From assembly GCF_000003815.2 (NCBI RefSeq), contig NC_049981.1, positions 32,021,349 through 32,085,348 on the forward strand: 64,000 bases of DNA, given 5' to 3'. The position numbers were made by a program, and so were the translations under genes. Below, in pieces: positions 14,401-29,400 of this stretch. Positions within the stretch are counted from its first letter, which is position 1; each line of letters starts with the position of its first letter. This DNA is from Branchiostoma floridae (lineage: Eukaryota > Chordata > Leptocardii > Amphioxiformes > Branchiostomatidae). The notes under the pieces were generated by a model, which did not search any database, was not told where the DNA came from, and was given only the letters and a program-made list of their open reading frames with translations.

Positions 14401-17400
14401 AAAGTATTGCATGCTCTGAACATCTAATGCTAGTTCACCTTTATCCACGGTGTAGGTAACCTATATCCCTTGTTTCTAAAAACTGGGTATCTATGGATAT
14501 CAAGTCGCGGGACAGAGGTTTTTTGAAAATATTGTATTTTGAAATCACCGTCCGTCAAGTTGATATCCTTAAATAACTTTTTTTAAAGCAACAGATATAA
14601 GTTTCTTTGCAGATAAAGGTAAACTAGCATCAAAGTTGGATCCCAAAACTTGCTGGTTTGAAAAAAATCATTGCAACTGTAAGAACTGTGTCCACACCAA
14701 TTCAGGCTTAAAACATTAATACAAAAACAAAAATATTAGAGAAAATTAATGGGTCTGGAAAAAAAATTGATCAAAGACCAAAGTGCAAACAGCATCTGTG
14801 ACACTCCCACATCCCCCCTCCCCCAATGTTGCATACATGTGTTACTCTTGCTGTGCTGTGCTGTACGGGTCCCCTCCCTTTAAACATGGGCAGACAGTTT
14901 AGTCAATAGAGTAGGGTTTTGTCCTGCTGCCCCTCCCCCTGACTCACATCATTATCCATTCACAGCTGAAGCTGTAGCTTAACGTCTCTGTGAGCTCCTC
15001 TCTTAACTGCTGGGTGATAGCACCGGTTATTAGATTGAGGTTTGTCTCACAAGGGACCAAATTCTGCAGCCACTTAATTGCACACGGGCCAAAACAATGA
15101 TTCTACAGGGATCACGTCTGCAGGATCGTTTCAAGGGCATGTTTATAATGCATGGATGTGTCAGGTTATGATGACTGAGCTAGTGCTATGTGTTACATTG
15201 CGATCTTGAGGTGACTTTTAGTTAACGCTAGTTCACCTTTATCTGTGGAGTAACCTATATCTGTCATTTAAAAAAACAGGGTGTTAAGTGATATCAAGTC
15301 ACTCGGTGATTTCATATTGCAGTTGTTTCAAAACATTGCAGTTTTAAAACACTGCCCATCGACTTGGTATCCCTTAATACCATATTTAAAAACAATGGAT
15401 GTACTAGTAGGTTACCCCACGGATAAAGGTGAACCAGCATTATTAGTTAGCTGGAAATCTGTTTGCAAAAAATCCAGTTCTTGTATTTCAGAAAACTGAA
15501 TTATAAAATCAACATAAAAATTCTGCACCTTGCTAATTGGTATAGTCTTGGTTTGTAGTCTCAGGAATTAAACATAGTGAAAGGCAAGTTTGTGTCCTAG
15601 TCCCATTTTCATCTTGACTCGTGTGCAAAATTTACTTCAAATTGTCAGAGAAGGGAAACAATAATTGTGGCAATGACGTAGCAATATCATGGTCTCTTGT
15701 TCAAACCCCTCCCCATTATATGTATATGACATTAGGTTATTGTAGAGGCACACAGTATGCAGTAGACCCAGTCTGCACTGCTATGTAGGTACTAAATAAG
15801 AACCTTAAGGTCTTGCAATATGCTTCTGGGCCATGAAAACTGAGCTACTGTAAATGCAGAAACTTTCGCGGTGGATTAATGTTCGCGGTTTTCGCGGTGG
15901 CCGCTTCACCGCGAACTTAAAACCACCGCGAACATTTTTCCATGGCAGTAAGATACTACAGTGCATGGTGCTACCGCAAAATTAAAACCATCGCGAAAAG
16001 TCCTTTTTCCCGCTACCGCGAAATTAAATCCCCGCGAACTTAAATACATTTACAGTATCTGTTTTATGGACAATGGCAATACCCCTGGGAGTGATTCAGC
16101 TAAAAATACGCATACTTAAATACTTATTTTAATGGAATAAGACAATAGCTCTAAGGTTTGTGGTATCCTCCTGAGCTATCAAAAAAGTTCCCTGTATCTA
16201 TGATTTTACTGAGAATGCAAAACGCTTTGTATATTTCAGTGCTACACGTATGTGTAGGTGTACGGTGCTAATCATATTCAGGTAATTCCAGCGAAAACTT
16301 GAGAACTGAAGTGTATAATTAAGTCTGTGTCTGGGACATATATTCCCAAGAGGATTGATTTATTTCTGTTTATAAAATTTATTCAAGGAATTGTAAATCA
16401 ACCAACTCAGTTGTTTGGCTTGTTGATACCAACAGATCCAGTTGTAAAATGAGATTTTTTTTTTGGCATCTTGTCTTTCAATCTATTTTTCAAAATCTGA
16501 AACTAAAAACTCTCGATGTAGGGTTGATTGGTTCAGATACCAGACAAGATATTATGTAAGACAGGGTTAAACAACAAGGCACAAAAAAAAGTGACAGTTA
16601 TGAAATTTTTTTTTCCTTTCCAATACTGTTATTGTTAACGATCAAAGACAGCAGACGTCACAACCTTTATCTGAACATGTAACTGTACTACTCTTCAAGT
16701 AGCTTACACATACACACACACACACACATGTACACCCAGACACACTTACACACAAACATACACACTTACATGCTCACACACCACTTACACACACAGAGGC
16801 AGACACACACACACAGAGGTAGACACACACACACAGAGACAGATATGCACAGACACACACACACATATCCACGAAGACACACAGCCAAACACACACGCAC
16901 AAACATGCACACACACACACACACATTTACACACACATTTACACACACATTTACAAACACTCTCACACAGTCAAAAACAACCCTTCCCTCCCCTGAGATG
17001 CAGTAAAAGCCTCCATGATGAAGGTGATGGACAGACCATACATCAGCCCCAGAAGGCCAATACCAGGTCCCTCCCCTTTATAGGTATTTCCCACCACTTC
17101 CGTTATGATGCCGTGATAAGCATACCCTAAACAGTTCCTGGAGATGGCAGCTGTCGCCCATTGATTTTTATGTGTGCAGAAAACGATGGAAAAAACAAAC
17201 TTGAATGTCTAATTTGGATTTTTTTAATATTTGGAATATCGAACTGTATTCTATACTGGGCTTCTTTCCTGATCTCATACTTTGTACAGTTCAGGTCCAA
17301 TTGCACATACATTTGTAAAAGCTGTGAAGATGTCAATGCAGATGGCTGAAGAAAAAAAAAAGTTATTGCTTTTTTCCTGGAACTTGCAAAGCTGCAGAAA

Positions 17401-20400
17401 TTGTTGGTACAGTTCCAAGAGTGTCCAGGATGCACAAAAAAAAACTGTGTGAGAATCATTGATCAGTCCACACTGCAGCAGGAAAGATATGGATTGTAAA
17501 AAAACAAAACAAAAGCTACAGAATTCTCACCTTCTTTTTTCACCTGAACTTCTTGACAAGCATTCAGCAGAGCAAACCGATTCTCTGGTCAGAAATCCTG
17601 ACTTCCCAGGGCAGGTTTTTCCGAGCAGGTCTTTGCCGCAGGTTTTTTAGAGCCTCCAAGTTGCAGGAAGAAGAAGACGATCAGCACAAGTATCACTGCG
17701 AGCTCCCGCACAGCTAATTTGAGCACTCCTTCCTGATGGCCATTCGTGGAGCAAGAAAGATGCAACAGGCTTCTTCCTCGGAGGCGGGCATCCTCCCCAT
17801 CACTCACGTCTTGCTCCGCCTCGTCCCCGCACAAGGAACTTCCCCGGCGCTCCTCAAGAAACCCAGACACTCCCTCAAGATGCACCGAACGCAGCGCGAG
17901 GATTAAGGAGCTTGAAGGAGGCACAAGGAGGAAGGAGCCTTGAATCAGAAGATGCGATCTGTAAGTGACACCATTTTGAATAAGCCTCAATCAATACCTC
18001 ATCCAAGATGGTCTGCGTAAGACGTGCAGAGGCAACAACCACCTGCCGAGGGACGCACGACTTCTCAAGTGTCTTCGCCCGGTCCCGTCCAGGGTCCCTT
18101 GCGGAACGGGGATCAGCGAGTGACAAGCTGACGGCCCCTTCTCCGCAACTGCAGCGTTTCTTGCTATGATAATCAGGGCCAAATCCGATACAACAAACGT
18201 GGTAACTGCAGCCCAATTCCCAGGATAAGAGCCGGAGCCGCGCGCGGAATACTAACCAGGCTGCCTGCAGCCCCGGGCGGGAATTTGGCATTCCGGGCAC
18301 ACGTCAGCAGCTGGGGAATCTGGCTACCCTACCATCCGTCAGGCTGATTCACTCCGAACTGATTAGGTCCAGACTCCTCTCCCAGCCGAGCTCTCCGCAC
18401 GCTCCCCCGCACCGGGGACGGCTCCCCTCCCCTCACAGCCGACGCGCCGCGCCGGTATCAGCCGCGCAGACGACATCGGGCCCCGCAATCTGAGGGGCCG
18501 TAATGAGCAGCTCGGCAGAAGCCCATAAATAAGGGATTGACAAGCGAGAAGTGGGCGCAACTTGACCCCGGCTGGCGGCCCGACATCGGGCATATAATAA
18601 ACATGAGGACGATGGGTGCACCCTCCCCGCGTGGAGCGCACACACGGCTGGCGGGGCGGCGGCACGCACCAACGCACGTCCCTCACATTAACACGAGCAT
18701 TAACCACAGGACGCTCGCACAAGCCAAGTGGGGTGGAATTGGTGATGAGGCGGGGCAAAGCTTCGGCTGGTAGAATAGTCTCACACCCAGTACCAACCCG
18801 GGCAGGCTTAATGTAGTCATTTACTATTTGGTATGAAACACACCTTCCAATAATTCTTTATCTTCCTCTGTCTATCTCTCTCTCTCTCTTGTTACTACTT
18901 GGTGGCTGGAAAACCAGCCCATGCAGGTTTAAAGTGAGGCATTTGGAATATGGAGCCGGCAGAGATGCAGACGAGCGTTCCTTCCCACTGCCAAATGGAA
19001 TGTGAACACGCACGGAATATCAACAAGTCAGGGGGTCACTCCAGGACAAAACCATCCAACGTGAAGAACGCAGATTTCCAATAAGACTGCGTTATTGGAT
19101 CAGTCCATTATGCGAAGAAGGGTAGGGGATAGGAGTTATTGGTGCTGCATTTTATACTGATGTTCTCTATCTCTACCCTGTGTCTCTAGTCGGTACACAT
19201 ATTGAATATACATCATGTACAGCAAAATCATCATAAAGATTACATCCTTCTCCAGTTACACCCTTGATGATTATAGATGATGGGCAGGAATATGTTATAC
19301 TGCTGGTGAGATTGCAGTGGGGTATTGGGCTGATCCATTGTAGAAATAAGGGGTGGATAGGAATATCTGATGCTGTTTCTGTCTAGCCTGTTTTTGTAAT
19401 TGGTTAGTCTGCGATCACGGAAGTGTATCCATTTCAATCATTTGTAAAGAAATATGTGACGCCAATTCTGTATGTGTAGTAGTCCAACTACAGTTTGATA
19501 ATATATAATATATATATATGTATAAAGTATTCATGGCAGGTGTAGAAATATATCCACCCACTGTCCCTGGTATTAGTCACTTACATGCTTTTATAAAAGT
19601 GTAGAAAGCAAACGCACTAATGGTACATGGTATGGTGCACAGGGGACTGTCACTATAGCAGGTTAAGCTGATAATGTACTACACATATTTGTATTATCTA
19701 GTTTTTGATTTGGAAATTTACTATCATGATATATAGTAACACCATACTGATAAGATCTAATTCGTAAATTCATGTATGAGACCAATGCAACTTTGTATAA
19801 TAGGCATTTCAAATTCAACTGCCAACTCATAAGGACTATAAACTGTTATATTATACTGTGTGACCCTTGCGTCTTCCCTCATGACCTCGATAAGTTAATG
19901 AAAAGCTGATTTGAGCTTTTATGAATAAACAAAGGTTCAAACAAAAGAAAATAAAGAAAAAGAGACATGTCCCAATGACAGTACATCAGAGAAGAAGCAA
20001 TGTACTGTTGAACATATCATTGCAAGTTACACCTGAGTAAGTAACTGTTACAGCCATTGTTTCCAGCTGATTCCAGCTTCAGGCTTACCCATTGCCACCT
20101 CTACTCAGCAGGTCTGATGGACGATGGGCCTGACAATGGCATTAACTGTAACTACTTCATAACTTGGACTTGAGGGAATTGTATAGGCTACTCAACAAGC
20201 CAATAGTCGTTACCTGACATCATTGACCAATCAATTCCTTTGATAAATAGTGAAACTTTATACAGCTATAAAACTGATGAATAAAAGTATAAATGGACAA
20301 GCTGCTAATAGAAAAAATGGTTAATGTTCACTTTGAAGACTCATACATAAAATTAAGTCTTTAGATCTAAATACTTATGTTTCTACATACATTACAGATC

Positions 20401-23400
20401 TGTAGTTTGACATCAGTAGTTTGCAAGCAGTATTGGCTGGGAAAAGGTCCCATGTTTTAATGATAAGTGGGATTTGTGCACACTTCAATAATCGCTTTCC
20501 ATGTATCTGAAAACACTAAAGGTCGATTAAACTGATCACCAGGCGAGGCGCCTACATCAAACCTTCTATAGTAGTGATGGACAGATATTATGGGTGCTAA
20601 TTACTGGTAAGGTCGTTAGCTGTTTTTAACGCTGACGACGGGTTTCTAAAACAATCTCCCACTAGCTGGTTACAATAGATCAGCTGACAAGTACACTTTG
20701 AAAAAGAACTTGATTTCATTTCCCCAGCTCAGCTTTCATACTTTCAGCTCAGTTAACTCTCTCTCTACTGCCTACCTTAACAAAGACTACAAATCCTACA
20801 CAAAAAGGCAACCCTTGGGTAGTGCATGGTTAACAACACAAGAAAATGGCTTCATGTTTCTGCCTTGAATTCGTATGAAAAAGTTGACATACTGTCAGTA
20901 TGAATACTAATGCTTGCCCCCTGCATAACAGTTTCATACAATTACACACACACTTAGGAATTTGAAAAGTTTTCATGGCTTCAGACATCTTGTGACACTT
21001 TTATTGCACGTCGTGACAATAATGTTGCGTAACGAGACATATCACATGGACAGTATCAATGTGGAAGCTCCACAATCACCAAGGTCGCAGGAAAGTCAAT
21101 GGAATAAGCAAGGGCACGGAATGGAGAGGTCAACTGAATAGAACATCACATTACCCGGCACTATCAATGACTGAAGGGTAGGTTGGGAGAGTGGCCGCTG
21201 GCACTGATATCTACCGGTCTGAAATGACAGTGTATTACATGGAAAGGATATATGGTTGGCTAACTCTCTGTGTATCGTAAGTGCTGTTTTTTTCCACAGT
21301 GTTTCCAGTGATGTTTCACTCAAAGAAAGTGGAAAACTTGATGGCAGATAAATACAACTTATGAAATAAAATGATAGAAAAGAACATTGTAGAACAAGTT
21401 TTGAAGGTCAGTTGGAGTCTCAGTGGCAGGGAACACTGATATCAACTCTTCTGAAATGACAAATTACGACATGATAACTTACTGGTTTGCTAACTTTGTT
21501 TAGTAAATGCAGGTTTTCTTCAAGAATTCTAGTGAGTGTGACTCTGAGAATGTGGTAATTCATAAAAAGACCGGATGCTGAAATACTTTTTGCAAAGAAA
21601 GTTACTTGGCTAGGAACTCATTGTGAGGTTAAGTGCATGATTACTGCTAGCTTTGTGATAAAGAACTGATGTAGACTCTATAAGAACTCGAAAGGTTCAA
21701 TTGTAAAAATGCAGGAAGCACATTCAATGAAATGAAATGACAGCTTACTGTACAAGAACTTTGTTTGGTAAACACAGTATTCAAACACTAAGTCTCAGTA
21801 AGCCTGGTGTGTAACCACAGAACATGGTCACTGCCCAATGCAACAGTAATAAATACAAAGTCAAAAACAGGCTGACTAGTGTGTCTTGTCTTCTCCTCGG
21901 TGCTGATTTCACAGCTGAAGATGGAAGGTTTATCAGGGTTAGAAATACCCACCAGAAAACCTACAATTTGCAATAACAATTTTGAGAGATCGCACAAGAC
22001 TCCACAAGAACTAGAAAGATTTAACTGTAAAAATGCTGGAAGCTCATACATGAAATGAAATGATAGCTTACTGTACAAGAACTTTGTTTGGTAACCATAG
22101 GATTTACACAAAAAGTCTCTGGTTGTCTGGCGTGTGACCAAAGAGAGATGCAACATTAATAAATGAGTTGACTATCAGGGGCAAAAACAGGCTGACTAGT
22201 GTGTCCTGTCCCTGGTGCTTAAACAATTGCTGGAGAAGGAAGGTTTAACAGGGTTGGAAATGCCCGCTGGGACACCTGCAATGCTGACAACAATTGTTTG
22301 AGATTGCAGATGAGAATATTTTTAAAATATGGCAGGCTAAAATAACACAGGTTTGGTATTATGAATTATGAATTTGTCAGCTTCTTCAACAGAAAGCCAG
22401 AAACAACAGAAAGGTTGACATGAAAGAAGTACAGTTTTCTACTTTCATTTATACATAAATGGCCAGTAACTAATTCTTTATTACACAACAATGCCCTAAA
22501 GAACACGTTTCATTTCATATCTGTTTCAGACAGCAGTGACAAAACTCCATATCCAATGAGTGGACTACAGAAATGCCACATTTTCAGCCCCAGAAACAAG
22601 CGATCCCCTTCCCCCTGCCACACATTGATCTATGGCGGTCAGGAGAAGCCGGTCTTGCTGCTGCGTGTTGTGCAAGGACTTTGTGCGGATATCTGATATG
22701 TACCGCGCATGAAAATGCACCCATTCATTACGGACGGCCATCTTGCAATTGGGGGCCACGGTCATTCCGGTCGAACTTGGACTCAGCAGCTGAGTCGTCC
22801 TAGCCAACTGCATGACTACAGTGGGTAGACTTCTGCACTAGGGGAAAACGGAAACTACAGACAAGGACAGACTCCTGGTTTAAATACTTTGTATTCCCAA
22901 TGGTCTTTTGTTATGCCGCACCGATTAAATTTGTTGTTTCTTGGATTTGAAAATAATATGCATAACTGACAAAAATAATGAAAACAAAGCCAGTGGACCA
23001 GGTTTATGCCTTGATACAGTCATTTATGGCGTGAATATGGTCATGTTCAAGTTTTGTTCCTTGCACTATGCTTTTATGATGTCTGCTTGCTACATCTTTA
23101 ACAACCCAAGAACCAAGTAAATCAACTGGCCTGGCCTTATATTTGAAACAATCTTTAAAATCTTGTGTTATGATTTATAAGAGATATGCAACTACAGGTG
23201 AATTCATTGATGTTGAAGTAGATTGTACAGGACTCAAAACTAGCTGATATTACTATATCTACACTAGGAATGAAATGATTTGGAGATCATATACTGGAAG
23301 ATCGGAAGAAAATAGCAAATTCATGAACATACCTCTACAATAATTACGTATGCCCATATAACATATTATGTAAAGAATGTCTATCATACACTATTTTTTT

Positions 23401-26400
23401 AGTTAAAACAATGTCAGAGTCACCCTCGCCAATGGATGAAAATGACTCCTCCCTAGGTTGCCACCCACCCTCCCCTTGTGCGCAGTGATTCTCCCCCACC
23501 ATCAGCTTCTCCGTGGGATCCCAAGATTGCCGAACACCAAATTGATTTTTGGGAATCGTCTCATCGACATTAATTTTCCTCTTCACTTTTTAAAAAATAT
23601 TTCCGGCCAATTTTCCCCTGACGGCCCAGCGGGAGCTTGCTGACTTATTGACTGCAGGTTTGAGGGGTTCTCAGTAAAACTGACATGATACTGATACTGA
23701 CATTGTGTGTTGGAATCCATCACATTCAGGCAGCATGCAACAATTCAAGTAATTTAGTATTCTGACCTTGATCTCACAACCTCAATTCAATTCACCCTTT
23801 CTGATGTAGTTTACAACACAAATTGAGATAAAAATACTGAAACTCTGTCATCTATAAAATATATATTCAACACACAGGTGGGATAGAAAAAAAAGAAAGT
23901 ATCGTCTACTCCTCTTAATCATTCATTGCCACATCAATAGCCTTCGATAATAATCTTCAACATACCCTTGACTGTGCATAGTAAAGTGTTTGCATGATCA
24001 ATGACAGACACTGGCCTTTATTACCCTCAGAGACTACCAATATCATCAATATCATCAAAATCAATCATTTTGACTAAATCAACTCCGGTATCCAGGAAAC
24101 TAATTTGAATCTGCCCGAGGGTGTAAAATTAATTTCCAGCCCAAAGATCCCCACAATAGTCCAAATGTCACCGAGGGAAACCCCCTCATTTTAGTGCCTC
24201 TCCAAATTGAATGGCCTGACATGGTCCTAATCAGGGTTAAACCCACCACTAACATGGGAACAAAGGGGGGCATTTTCATCAAGACACTATCTGCATGTCA
24301 AAAGGAACATATAGACAATGACATGACAATAGATGTGCATTCTGTTGTATTGCAATTAGGCATTAGTAAGTTAAAGCATTGTTTTGTAGAATCTGGTTAT
24401 TTCTAGTGCAAGTATAACAATTGTGACACTTGTAAGATACCCTTCTATCACATTTGATGAAATTAATAACAGACCCTACAGAATGAGTACATTAAAATTT
24501 AACTTTTGTTTCTGTGACTAAAAAAACTTTTGTTTCTAATTTGTGTCTAATTTGTGTCTACAGACTTCCATTTCATACCAATCCTTAACCCCTGTGGTGC
24601 TGGCAAATTTTCACTATACATTTTTCCAATTCTGGGCATTTTAGACCCTTTGGAAAGTAAGGGTACTGTTTTCACTATGCTACATTATTGAAAAGATGAG
24701 ACCTTAACTTAAGCTTTCTAATGATGTACAACTTTATAGGTAAAAAAAGTAGCACAGTGAAAACAGTACCAACGTATGCTTCCTAACATATGTTAAGCAC
24801 AGCACTACAATCCATTGTGATGTATTACAAATACATGTAACTTAGCCACAATGTAAATGTGCAGAATTTCTGTACAACACAACAAACATTGTGAGAGGTT
24901 CATCAGACACCCACCCTTGCGTGGTGGTCCCACAGCAATCTCCCCCACAGCCCTGCCAACCACCCATCCTTGTGTGGTGGTCCCATACCAATCTCCCCCC
25001 ACGANNNNNNNNNNNNNNNNNNNNNNNNNNNNNNNNNNNNNNNNNNNNNNNNNNNNNNNNNNNNNNNNNNNNNNNNNNNNNNNNNNNNNNNNNNNNNNNN
25101 NNNNTCAGACCCAGTCTGCTTGGTTGATAAGGTTGAAGGACAGGTACAATAACATCTCAGCACCAGAAAAAGGTACAGAACACATTTGACCAATCAGTGC
25201 AGAGCAAATCTACAGGACCAGTATGGTTGGCCAACCAGCACCAAAGACAACTACAGAGACACTCTGATTGACCAATCAGCACCAAGAAAGGGTACATAAC
25301 AACCCATTTGACCAGTGGCACTAAGGAAAGTAAAAAACAAACAAAAAAACAGCACAATTGACCAATCAGCACCAAGGACAGGTATAGAACCCATATGATT
25401 GACCCATTACTGGCATTAGTACTGTGGAAATGTATGTTGAATAGCATGATTGAACATTCAGAACTAAGGATAGGTACACAACAGTATGATTGACCAATCA
25501 GCACCACAAAAAGGTCAAGTTGACCTATCAGCACTGAGGAAAAGGTACACAACAATATGATTGACCAACTAGCACCAAGGACAGGTACAGAACCGGTCTG
25601 ACTTGACATCATATCAAAATGAAGTTGAAGCTACTAAGAAAATAAGCCCCAAGGACATGTGTTATAGCAGCAAATTTGACCAAAGGCACTAAATTTGGAT
25701 AGAATACAGTCTGCTTGGCAAATCTACCCAAGGTAGGGACCAGATTTATTGATCATTACCAAGAACAGGTAATTATAAAAGAAGTATTGATTAGTGCCCA
25801 TGTAACATACCATCTTGTTTGACCCGCCAATAGGCACAGGGCAAGACACTAAAGGTTGATTTCAAATGAAGCAATGGTAACGAATAAGTAAAACCGATAT
25901 GAACATAAAGATATAAACATGAACATTGTAACTAGCCAGTTTGTACCAGAAACACATACCTCAGTCAATCTTTACCATACTCCATTCTTAAGGATGTGAT
26001 ATCATCTTGTCCTGTCCTTTTTTCTCCAAAAATCAAACTTGTCAGTAATACCAATATTACGGCCTATAGGTACAGCTGGCATTAAAGGATTTGACTTCAT
26101 CAGAACTAGTACGTGAGATGGTGACATGCCTGAGGGGACTATGATATGAAGGTTCTATGATTTAATTACAAAAAATAAACCTCTAGTAATGTCACCATCT
26201 AATCGGTCTCTGTGTAATTACATCTACATTATAACCCATGCTTCCATCTGAAGATCTATAATCTTAACGTACTGTGAGGAATACGTAGCACCTTCTGTGT
26301 AAACACATCATTTATCTAATGTATGTATCAGAAAAAGGTAGTGCACTGTCTTTTTTGCTTCTGTGGCCACCTCTCATTGTTACAAAATGTTCTCAATGGA

Positions 26401-29400
26401 TCACCACTTGCCTTTCATGTCTTAATTCTATGGCTACTATGAAACATCTCACAAAAATATCTTATAAGATAAAAGCTTGTGTGTACCTTTACTAATATTC
26501 GCTTCCACAGAAGCAGAGCACCCTTTCTTCCTCCATAATCCACCTCTTAGGAGGAAGTTCCATGCTGACAGCTTCTTTCTTAGAACTAGGTCGTTATGGA
26601 ACAAGCTTCTACGTAATTGCTTCCCTGATGGTACAACTTTAAATTTTATCTGGACAAAGGTGAACGCATATCTGTCACCACAGGCCAGAACAGTAACCTA
26701 AAACATGTGAGCGGCTCTTACATCTTTGCTTCGTGGTGAATCTGAAGTAAATAAAAAAGAAATCCAATCTTAACAGTTCTGGAAGCAGCAGTCTCCTTAC
26801 ACTGCATTTACAAACTGTCCGACACAGCCTGCTTCTAAGAAAAGAATTAGGGATTCAAGGAATAACTGTGACCTAAAAACCCTCCATGTTCTTTTTAAAA
26901 CTCCAGCACAGCGCTCTGAGGCGTTATCCATCTTGATTCCAGTACATGACAGCGGGGAAGAGACTTCAGCGAGATCCCCAGGATGGCCCGCTTGTCTGGA
27001 CAGTTTTATGAAGAGGCAGGTTGGCAGTCCTGCCGCCATGATAAGTGACCTAGAAATGTGACCTATAAACACACAGCACTGTGCGATCACTGCTCCTGGG
27101 TCATACAATTGACTGATTGTATAATAAAAGACTTCCTTAGAGCAGTCTTCTGCAGGCAGTATACACCATATGTAGTAATTAGTATTTTCGTATGTCACAG
27201 TTCTGTTTTGTAGCCATAATTGATCAACATATTTAGTGATAGCCTACACTACAATTACAAGACTGGAAAGTGATAGTTGACTACTAAAGGGAGTATCATA
27301 ATTGACAGCAAACTTTCTTCACTTTTGTAATATCATCCTGAGGGCAGTCTTAAACATCATCCCAGGACAGAAAATTCATTGTTGGGACAGAATAATTCTC
27401 ACCTTCATGACATGAAATCAATGAAAATGTTCCATAAGCTCAAAACGACAGATTTCACAACATGGGCTCCCAAACAATGAGTGACACAGAAAAAAAGGGA
27501 GTTTTAATGTTGAGACAACCACAAGAAAAATTCCATAATTTTGGATGTATCAGCAGGACCACTAGACATTTCTCAATACTTCACTCTGAAATCAATGTTA
27601 AATTGTCGCTAATTGGGCCAAACATCAGGCCTGAGCCTGCAGTCAGCTCGTCAATACCAGTAATTAGCATGTTAATTAGAGGGGCCATATCTGACAGCTG
27701 GAAATGAGGACATGACTTAATCAATGCACAAACACATGAATAACAGCTGAGTGGGGGAAGAGTACATCTGCAATGTCATCTCTTTTGGCGATGATCACGG
27801 ATCATATTTAGTAGTAGCTACGCTTAGGCAGTTAATGTTGTGCTGACTACCTGTAATTTATGCATATGGTCTGATACATCTACTAATATAGTTTTGGGTC
27901 GACAGCACATGAAAAATTGACAAAACTTTTAAAGTACTGGAAATATAGATGATACATGGACTGTACATACTAATACTGTACTACTAACTCTAAGAGATCT
28001 AGCCAAAAGTTTGCCAACACTTATTCTAATGTGTGGTTTTGTCAAATCTTGCATAATTCCTCTCTTCATTTGAAAGTTTCAGACACTGTGTGTTATTAAT
28101 CAGTCCTAATTATTATTTTGACACTTTTCCATCAATTTCAAGAAATCAAAGCAAATTGCCAAACACAAAACCAACCCTATACATAGTAGTAGTAGCCTTA
28201 GTAAACTCATATATAACATGAACTGTGGTGAGAGACATGGTGGTAAGAAACCCTGGTGAGAGACAGTGATCCATGTGCCGCCGCATGTGTTCAATAATTC
28301 AGGCCCGGTTTGACGGATGAGCTGAAGATGTGTGAGACAGGCTACATGAAGACCCAAACCACAACACTCAATTATTCATACCTCCAACATGTTAACTGCC
28401 TTATCTGTACACAGGAGGACACGCAAAATTAGCACAACAATACATCCTACTTCACTGGGTCTGCCTCCAACACTGGATCTGTTTTGTCTTGAGCACAAAC
28501 TATCCTACAATTCAAACCTTTCAAAGATATACACAAACAATATACTACATTACTAGTAAGGACTACTTTACTGTATCTGCCTCTAACACTGGATTTGATT
28601 CATTCTCTAACTTAAGCACAAACTATCCTAAATCTTGCAATTCAAAGCTTTCAAAGATATTATATAACCACACAAAGAATATATTACATTAGCACAACAA
28701 TATGGCCTACTTAGCTCACTGTGTCTGCCTCCAACACTGTATCTGTTTCATACTCTGGTCTTGAGCACAAACTATCATAAATTCTGCAATTCAAAGCTTT
28801 GAAAGACACATAAAGAATATGCTACATCATCATATTGATACATCCCACTTCATACTCATACTAGTCATAGTGACTGACAACAATTGAACAAATAAAATAA
28901 TTCCACATTCACTAAGGTCTTAACATCATGCAGGTTATCCCCTCAACCGGCACAAAGACACACACACACACAAAGAAGATGCTATACTTGTATGACAATA
29001 CAGCCTTTCTTCAATATATCGGACATCAACAAATCAAATAATACTGCGTCTATTCATAGGTCTTTGGAATGGGCTCTCCCAACAAGAGCATCATCACCAA
29101 ATTAAAGATGCACAAATAAAAGTTTTAAACATGCTGATTTTGCTGATCTTATTTGATAGACTCTGGTACATTATTGTCACAACAAAATTAACTCTATCTG
29201 AATACTAAATACTAGTACTTTGTCTATTAGTACTGGTGACAAATCTTAGCATGTAAATATTGTGTGTGCCAATGACTTTTTTCTGAAATCCACCTAGAGC
29301 ATTTTCATCAAGTTCAGCAAAAATCTTTGATTAAGATCTAATCTTTATCACTTTATCAGTCAACAAATCATGTTTATTGGTTTATGTTGATCAGTTCTAT

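Noticed and set aside
16728-17006. His/Thr-rich open frame
   Set aside because: Translation of a CA microsatellite; the same applies at 6.4-6.8 kb and 36.1-36.4 kb.
17589-18758. Several open frames in the CpG-rich region
   Set aside because: Overlapping frames on both strands, low-complexity Arg/Ser/Pro-rich content and no domain; expected from GC-rich DNA.
26797-27198. 133-codon minus-strand frame
   Set aside because: No recognisable motif, AT-rich context and no supporting splice or promoter signals.
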